Below, piece after piece: positions 59,607 through 64,000 of a stretch of 64,000 bases of DNA (position 1 is the stretch's first letter; every line of letters begins with the position of its first letter). The notes beneath the pieces are model-generated. The model did no database searches and had not been told where the DNA came from. It worked only from the letters and a program-made list of their open reading frames with translations. The stretch spans positions 47,026 to 111,025 of the forward strand of contig CALVDF010000008.1 in NCBI GenBank assembly GCA_944326245.1, read 5' to 3'. A program made the translations under genes and the position numbers. The DNA comes from an uncultured Bacteroidales bacterium (GTDB lineage Bacteria; Bacteroidota; Bacteroidia; Bacteroidales; UBA932).

Positions 59607-60440
59607 ATGAAAAGAATATGCGCTATCACGATGGTCAGGAATGACTGGTTTTTCCTGCGCAAATGGGTGGACTACTACGGGGGCATCCTTGGTAGGGAGA
59701 ACCTCTATATTCTTTTCGACGGCAAGGATCAGGTGCCTCCGGATTTCTGCGTGGGGACCAATACCATCGTACATGAACGTATCGCCGGGAAGGTAGTAAA
59801 GGCCGACAAAGGCCGTATCAGGTGTATCTCCAACTGCGCCAGGAACCTTATGGACCGTTACGATCTGGCCATAGGTACCGATGCCGATGAATTTCTGGCA
59901 GTGGATCCGGCACTGGGCCTCAGTCTGTCCGAGTATCTCAGTACCCTCAATGTAAGGGGGTCCGTTTCGGGGCTGGGGGTGGACGTGGCGCAGCATCTGG
60001 ACCGGGAGCAGGAAATAGATGCTTCAAGACCTTTCCTGAGTCAGAGACACTATGGCTGTCTGACCTCAAGATATACGAAGGCTTCCGTAAAGAATTGTCC
60101 CCAGAGGTGGGGGTCGGGATTTCACCGTGTAAAAGGCCGCAACTATCATATAGACCCGAACCTGTATCTCTTCCATTTCGGATGTGTCGACTACAGGATG
60201 ATCGAGAAGAAGCTGGGGGACAAGGAACGTATAAGCAACGGGTGGTCCAGGCATTTCCGCAAGAGGGTCCGCAGTATCCATGTTGTCACGTCTGCGCGTG
60301 TCCGCCCGTGGGAACCGACCGTAAGCCGCATGCGTATGCTCCAGACACTGGTCCGTCAGATCTTTGCCTTCAACAAGCCAGGCAGTCTGGGTCTTAAGAT
60401 TGTCGTGGCAATCCCCGAAAGATTCAGGCATCTGGTCTGA
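59607..60440 (+). CDS. Glycosyltransferase, GT2-like (Glyco_tranf_2_4 type)
   Basis: 277 residues. Begins 'RICAITMVRNDWFFLRKWVDYY' (2-23), the family's N-terminal signature, followed by 'LYILFDGKDQ' (about 34-43) and 'LAIGTDADEFLAVDP' (about 93-107), with the DxD-like acid pair for nucleotide-sugar binding. Later 'RWGSGFHRVKGRNYHID' (about 171-187) and 'LFHFGCVDYRM' (about 191-201) are typical. ATG 59607 is preferred to TTG 59601. A stand-alone gene, 23 bases beyond the tRNA terminator; it may act with the glycosyltransferases at 54019-57532, but is separated from them by other genes. Confidence 0.83.
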   Translation: MKRICAITMVRNDWFFLRKWVDYYGGILGRENLYILFDGKDQVPPDFCVGTNTIVHERIAGKVVKADKGRIRCISNCARNLMDRYDLAIGTDADEFLAVDPALGLSLSEYLSTLNVRGSVSGLGVDVAQHLDREQEIDASRPFLSQRHYGCLTSRYTKASVKNCPQRWGSGFHRVKGRNYHIDPNLYLFHFGCVDYRMIEKKLGDKERISNGWSRHFRKRVRSIHVVTSARVRPWEPTVSRMRMLQTLVRQIFAFNKPGSLGLKIVVAIPERFRHLV

Positions 60441-60482
60441 GTTTCGTATGGTTTTTGCAAACAGGTTGTAGTAGGGGACCTG

Positions 60483-60490
60483 TAGATTTG
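60483..60490 (+). promoter_or_regulatory. -7 box of copA
   Basis: TAGATTTG, 22 bases before ATG 60513. The TTTG at 60454 is at a spacing of 25, too far for confidence. Confidence 0.35.
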
Positions 60491-60512
60491 TCCCGTTGAA
60501 AAGATTGTTGCT

Positions 60513-62714
60513 ATGCAGAAGAAAGAACTGTTTCCTGTTACGGGGCTGGGCTGTGCTGCCTGTGCTACCCGTGTAAACAAAGTCCTCAACTCCTGTGAAG
60601 GGGTGAAGGAAGCCAATGTCAACTACGCCTCGGCTACCGCCCTGGTGACTTATGATACGCAGAAATGTTCTCCTGAGTCTCTTCAGAAGGCTGTGGAAGA
60701 AAGCGGTTACGGCCTGATCATCGATGCCGGGAATGAGGAGGAGGCTGCCGAGACGGAGCGGGTACGGCAGTACCGGAGTCTCAGGCGTCAGACCGTAGGT
60801 GCCGTGTCCGGGGCATTGCCTGTATTCGTTCTGGGCATGTTTTTCATGGATCTGCGCTGGGGTCAGTGGGTATCGTTCGTGCTGGCCACAGTGGTGGTAT
60901 TCGTGTTCGGCAGGCGGTTTTTCATCAATACTTTCAAGCAGTTGCGCCACCGGGCTGTGAATATGGACACTCTGGTGGCAAGCAGTACGGGAGTAGCGTG
61001 GCTGTTCAGCGTATTCAATCTGTTTTTCCCTGAGTTCTGGCTGTCCCGCGGCATAGAGCCGCACCTGTATTTCGAGGCTGCAAGCGTGATCATCGCGTTC
61101 ATACTGCTCGGCCGTCTTCTGGAGGCGAGGGCCAAACAGAAGACTACAGGAGCCATCAGGGGCCTGATGGGGCTTCAGCCCAAGACTGTGACAATAGTTT
61201 CCGAAGACGGTTCGGAAAAGGAGGTCCCGATACAGTGGGCCCAGGTGGGGGATACGATAGCCGTGAAGCCGGGAGAACGCGTAGCCGTGGACGGGACTGT
61301 CATAAGCGGCGAGTCGTATGTGGACGAGAGCATGCTGAGCGGTGAGCCGGTACCGGTGCTCAAGCAGGCCGAATCCAAAGTGTTTGCCGGTACGATCAAC
61401 CAGCGTGGGGCATTCCGCTTCAGGGCCGACAGGACCGGAGGGGATACCATGCTGTCCCAGATTATCCGGATGGTGCAGGATGCGCAGGGCAGCAAGGCTC
61501 CGGTGCAGGATCTGGTGGACAAGGTGGCGTCTGTATTCGTGCCTGTCATCATGGGCATAGCCGTGACAGTATTCGCCGCATGGTGGATATTTGCACCTGA
61601 GGACGGATTTATCCACGGACTGCTGGCACTCATAACCGTGCTGATCATAGCGTGTCCCTGTGCCCTCGGCCTGGCGACACCTACTGCCATCATCGTGGGT
61701 ATAGGCAAAGGTGCCAAATACGGGATACTGATAAAGGATGCGGCCAGTCTGGAGGTAGCCAGGAAGATAGATACGGTGGTGGTGGACAAGACCGGGACCC
61801 TGACGGAGGGCCGTCCCGAGGTGGCGGACCAGTACTGGGCCTCGGGTAAGGAGGAGATGCAGGGCATCTTCCGGGCGCTGGAATCCCTTTCCGAGCATCC
61901 TCTTGCAGAGGCAGTGGTGAAGGTAATGCGGCAGGTGGACGGGGTGGAGATCACATCCTTCGAAAATATCCCCGGCAAAGGAGTCAGGGGAGAATACGGC
62001 GGCGACACGTATTTTGCCGGCAATCTGGAACTGTTGAAGGCCAATGGCATAGAACCGTCCGGGGATCTTATGGCCCGATACGGAAAGTGGCTGGAGGAGG
62101 CCATGACGGTGATATGGTTTGCAGACAGCAGCGGTGCGCTGGCTGTGGTTGCGGTCACTGACCGTATCAAACCCACTTCCATGGAAGCTGTCGCAAAACT
62201 CGGACGTATGGGCATAAGGACTGTCATGCTGACAGGGGACAATGAGGCATCGGCAGCTGCGGTAGCCCGTCAGGCGGGTATCACGGAGTTCCGGGCAGGG
62301 GTCCTGCCTCAGGACAAGGCCAGGTTCATAAAGGAACTTCAGGCAGCGGGGCACCGTGTGGCAATGGCCGGAGACGGCATCAACGACAGTGCGGCCCTGG
62401 CCCAGGCAGACCTGAGCATCGCAATGGGAGGGGGCAGCGACATCGCCATCGATACGGCCATGATCACGATCCTGTCTTCCGATCTCATGAAGATACCCGA
62501 AGCCATACGGCTTTCGCATCTGACCATACGGACCATCCGTCAGAACCTGTTCTGGGCGTTCATATACAATATTATCGCTGTGCCTGTGGCAGCCGGTATT
62601 CTGTATCCCTTCAACGGTTTCCTCCTCAATCCCATGATAGGCGGAGCGGCTATGGCTTTGAGCAGCGTGAGTGTTGTAACCAACAGCCTGCGCCTGAGAG
62701 GCAAGAAGTTGTAA
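60513..62714 (+). CDS. copA: Copper-exporting P1B-type ATPase
   Basis: 733-residue inner-membrane pump for Cu(I), type P1B-1. One N-terminal heavy-metal domain ('GLGCAACATRV', about 11-21; metal Cys pair C14/C17), eight membrane segments, actuator 'LSGEPVP' (about 276-282), ion site 'CPCALGLATPTA' (about 384-395), phosphorylation D425 in 'DKTGTLTEG', 'SEHPLAEAV' (about 463-471, nucleotide-binding His-Pro) and 'GDGINDSAALAQADLSIAMG' (about 622-641). The last helices carry 'YNIIAVPVAAG' and 'MALSSVSVV', the copper-type signature. Its own promoter-like box lies upstream; no copper regulator is adjacent. Confidence 0.95.
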   Translation: MQKKELFPVTGLGCAACATRVNKVLNSCEGVKEANVNYASATALVTYDTQKCSPESLQKAVEESGYGLIIDAGNEEEAAETERVRQYRSLRRQTVGAVSGALPVFVLGMFFMDLRWGQWVSFVLATVVVFVFGRRFFINTFKQLRHRAVNMDTLVASSTGVAWLFSVFNLFFPEFWLSRGIEPHLYFEAASVIIAFILLGRLLEARAKQKTTGAIRGLMGLQPKTVTIVSEDGSEKEVPIQWAQVGDTIAVKPGERVAVDGTVISGESYVDESMLSGEPVPVLKQAESKVFAGTINQRGAFRFRADRTGGDTMLSQIIRMVQDAQGSKAPVQDLVDKVASVFVPVIMGIAVTVFAAWWIFAPEDGFIHGLLALITVLIIACPCALGLATPTAIIVGIGKGAKYGILIKDAASLEVARKIDTVVVDKTGTLTEGRPEVADQYWASGKEEMQGIFRALESLSEHPLAEAVVKVMRQVDGVEITSFENIPGKGVRGEYGGDTYFAGNLELLKANGIEPSGDLMARYGKWLEEAMTVIWFADSSGALAVVAVTDRIKPTSMEAVAKLGRMGIRTVMLTGDNEASAAAVARQAGITEFRAGVLPQDKARFIKELQAAGHRVAMAGDGINDSAALAQADLSIAMGGGSDIAIDTAMITILSSDLMKIPEAIRLSHLTIRTIRQNLFWAFIYNIIAVPVAAGILYPFNGFLLNPMIGGAAMALSSVSVVTNSLRLRGKKL

Positions 62715-62722
62715 AAATTTCC

Positions 62723-62730
62723 TATCTTTG
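62723..62730 (+). promoter_or_regulatory. -7 box of the M23 peptidase gene
   Basis: TATCTTTG, 24 bases before ATG 62755. No clear -33. Confidence 0.4.
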
Positions 62731-62754
62731 GGGTAAATATCAAAACCAGCGGCT

Positions 62755-63876
62755 ATGAGTAATTTCAGAATGCGTTTTTTCCTGCCTGCCGTCGTTGCTG
62801 CACTTTGTTGCACTGTCGGCGGGTATGCCCAGAATACAGTGGGCAGTTTCGACAAGTTCAAGGAGCAGAGGAAGGATGAGTTAACCGGCTTTTATGAGCA
62901 GAGGGCCAAGGAGTGGGAAGAGTTCAAGGCCCGGTATTACTCGGCTTTCGAACAGTTCAGGAAGAGTTACCGGCATTTTCTCGAGGATGAGGAAAAGTCA
63001 GTGGATCTGATGGCTTCGGACGACGGTATTGAGATAGAACCTATTAAGCTGGCGCCTGCACCTGTTGCGGTAGTATCCACTGCTGCAGAGCAGAAGCGGA
63101 TACTTAGGAAGGAAATCAAGTCCATAGCTACGATGAAGCCTGATGACCTGATACCCGTGCTGTCGCAGGCAGAGGATACGGTCGTCAGGATGCAGGAAGC
63201 TGCAGAAGTCATGGAAGCCATAGTCGCCAACATGGACGCTGATATTAAGGAGGACCAGGCTCCCCTTGAGCCTGTTTCCACTGAAGTGGTACTGGAACCG
63301 TATGATCCTGCGTATTTCGAAAGCATGCCTGCAGTAGAAGAGGCAGGAACGCCGGAGCCGGAACAGTCGGCTGTCCAGGAACAGTCAACCCCGCCGGTAC
63401 AGTCACAGCAGGGTTCAGATGGAGATTTGTCCGTTTCCGCTGCTTCTGCAGGTGAAGGTTCCGGCTCTGCGGAACCTGCAGCGAGCACTGCAGTCCCGAG
63501 CGGGACACCGACCGAGTATGTGCGTATTTCGTCGCCCTTCGGTTCAAGGATACATCCGATAACCCACAAGCGTCACGGCCATAAGGGCATCGATCTGGCT
63601 GCCCCTCGCAATACTCCTATCTATGCCACGGCGGATGGTGTAGTGACATATTCAGGAAGAAACGGGGGCTACGGCAATTTTGTCAAACTCAACCATCGGA
63701 ACGGCTATAAAACGGCTTACGCCCATATGAACAAAATCTCTGTCCGTAAAGGAAAGTCCGTAAAGAAAGGGGATCTCATAGGGTATGTAGGATCGACAGG
63801 TGCCAGCACTGGCAATCATCTGCATTACGAAGTGTATTATCAGGACAAACTTATTGATCCTGCAACGGTTTTGTAA
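62755..63876 (+). CDS. M23-family peptidoglycan endopeptidase (LytM type)
   Basis: 373 residues: signal peptide (about 1-25), a charged helical coiled region (about 30-90), a Pro/Ser/Glu-rich linker (about 165-250) and a C-terminal M23 domain (about 258-373). The zinc site is complete: 'HGHKGIDLAA' (about 275-284, HxxxD) and 'NHLHYEVYY' (about 356-364, HxH), with 'GYGNFVKLNHRNGYKTAYAH' (about 304-323) between. It probably cleaves peptidoglycan cross-links in the periplasm. The 40-base gap from copA and its own -7 box argue for separate expression. Confidence 0.92.
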   Translation: MSNFRMRFFLPAVVAALCCTVGGYAQNTVGSFDKFKEQRKDELTGFYEQRAKEWEEFKARYYSAFEQFRKSYRHFLEDEEKSVDLMASDDGIEIEPIKLAPAPVAVVSTAAEQKRILRKEIKSIATMKPDDLIPVLSQAEDTVVRMQEAAEVMEAIVANMDADIKEDQAPLEPVSTEVVLEPYDPAYFESMPAVEEAGTPEPEQSAVQEQSTPPVQSQQGSDGDLSVSAASAGEGSGSAEPAASTAVPSGTPTEYVRISSPFGSRIHPITHKRHGHKGIDLAAPRNTPIYATADGVVTYSGRNGGYGNFVKLNHRNGYKTAYAHMNKISVRKGKSVKKGDLIGYVGSTGASTGNHLHYEVYYQDKLIDPATVL

Positions 63877-63887
63877 TCTGATTGTCA

Positions 63888-63895
63888 TATCTTTG
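63888..63895 (+). promoter_or_regulatory. Possible -7 box for a gene beyond the window
   Basis: TATCTTTG just after the M23 stop. The remaining 105 bases to the end of the window show no recognisable gene. Confidence 0.3.
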
Positions 63896-64000
63896 GATCT
63901 TCCCCGAATTTTTTGGCACGCAGTTTCCTGACTTCGTCAACGTGTCACCCAGAAATCATTTTCGAATAATGGAGCGATACGCTGATGACGTTTCATGAGC

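Noticed and set aside
60066..62861. Minus-strand frame of 931 codons opposite copA and the GT2-like gene
   Set aside because: Spans three genes on the other strand, very rich in His, Arg and Gln as expected from antisense of biased codons; no signal, domain or promoter.

Overview
The window looks like a chromosomal segment of a Bacteroidota bacterium, most likely an anaerobic gut-type Bacteroidales. Evidence: promoters of the TAnnTTTG (-7) / TTTG (-33) type recur before genes; starts generally lack strong Shine-Dalgarno sequences; lipoproteins with SxC-type lipoboxes are frequent; and the gene families are typical of the group (DAHP synthase-chorismate mutase fusion, tricorn-like S41 protease, TonB receptor with an N-terminal carboxypeptidase-regulatory domain, 6-bladed beta-propeller and BspA-like lipoproteins, lutABC, NifJ). 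Two hand-counted stretches give 56% G+C (33541-33720, housekeeping) and 47% (29161-29340, accessory). Genus cannot be fixed from this window.

Layout. 1-2879: end of an ABC-permease plus TolC-like export operon. 3187-5513: pyrH-frr and a lipoprotein. 5583-8361: aromatic biosynthesis fusion enzyme (minus), a small secreted protein and a stand-alone sdhC closed by a terminator. 8445-11966: periplasmic GH2 beta-galactosidase. 12411-13568: a membrane protein/winged-helix regulator pair behind a promoter bracketed by two matching operators. 13569-15011: gene-poor, with an IS3-type transposase remnant and repeats, then xth. 15931-20235 (minus): L-lactate permease and lutABC. 20385-25956 (minus): acyltransferase, BASS transporter, pgk, and a stress-type operon with an ECF sigma factor carrying its own membrane tail. 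25957-31287: gene-poor DNA with tandem repeats, a decayed copy of the methyltransferase found intact at 31288, and between the two copies three AT-richer surface lipoprotein genes. 31288-38880: methyltransferase, lgt, trxB, cysteine-desulfidase-like gene, tricorn-like protease. 39888-45027: TonB receptor, beta-helix lipoprotein and acid-phosphatase-like lipoprotein, probably one uptake/processing module. 48698-45008 (minus): four-gene envelope operon of largely unknown role. 48782-53914: HdeD-like protein, tRNA-Arg, fabD, nifJ. 54019-57532: surface-glycan glycosyltransferases. 57583-59364 (minus): carboxyltransferase-like enzyme whose biotin domain lacks the attachment lysine. 59464-63876: tRNA-His, a GT2-like enzyme, a copper ATPase and an M23 peptidase.

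Metabolically the set fits an anaerobe: glycolysis (pgk), pyruvate:ferredoxin oxidoreductase, a carboxyltransferase of C3/C4 metabolism, lactate use, and sugar release by beta-galactosidase. No complete mobile element, prophage, CRISPR array or recognised defence locus is present. The most unusual items are the two-operator regulator circuit, the duplicated and decayed methyltransferase flanking a lipoprotein cassette, the lysine-less biotin domain, the membrane-tailed sigma factor, several 13-14 bp tandem arrays in non-coding DNA, and -7 boxes only four bases from start codons.
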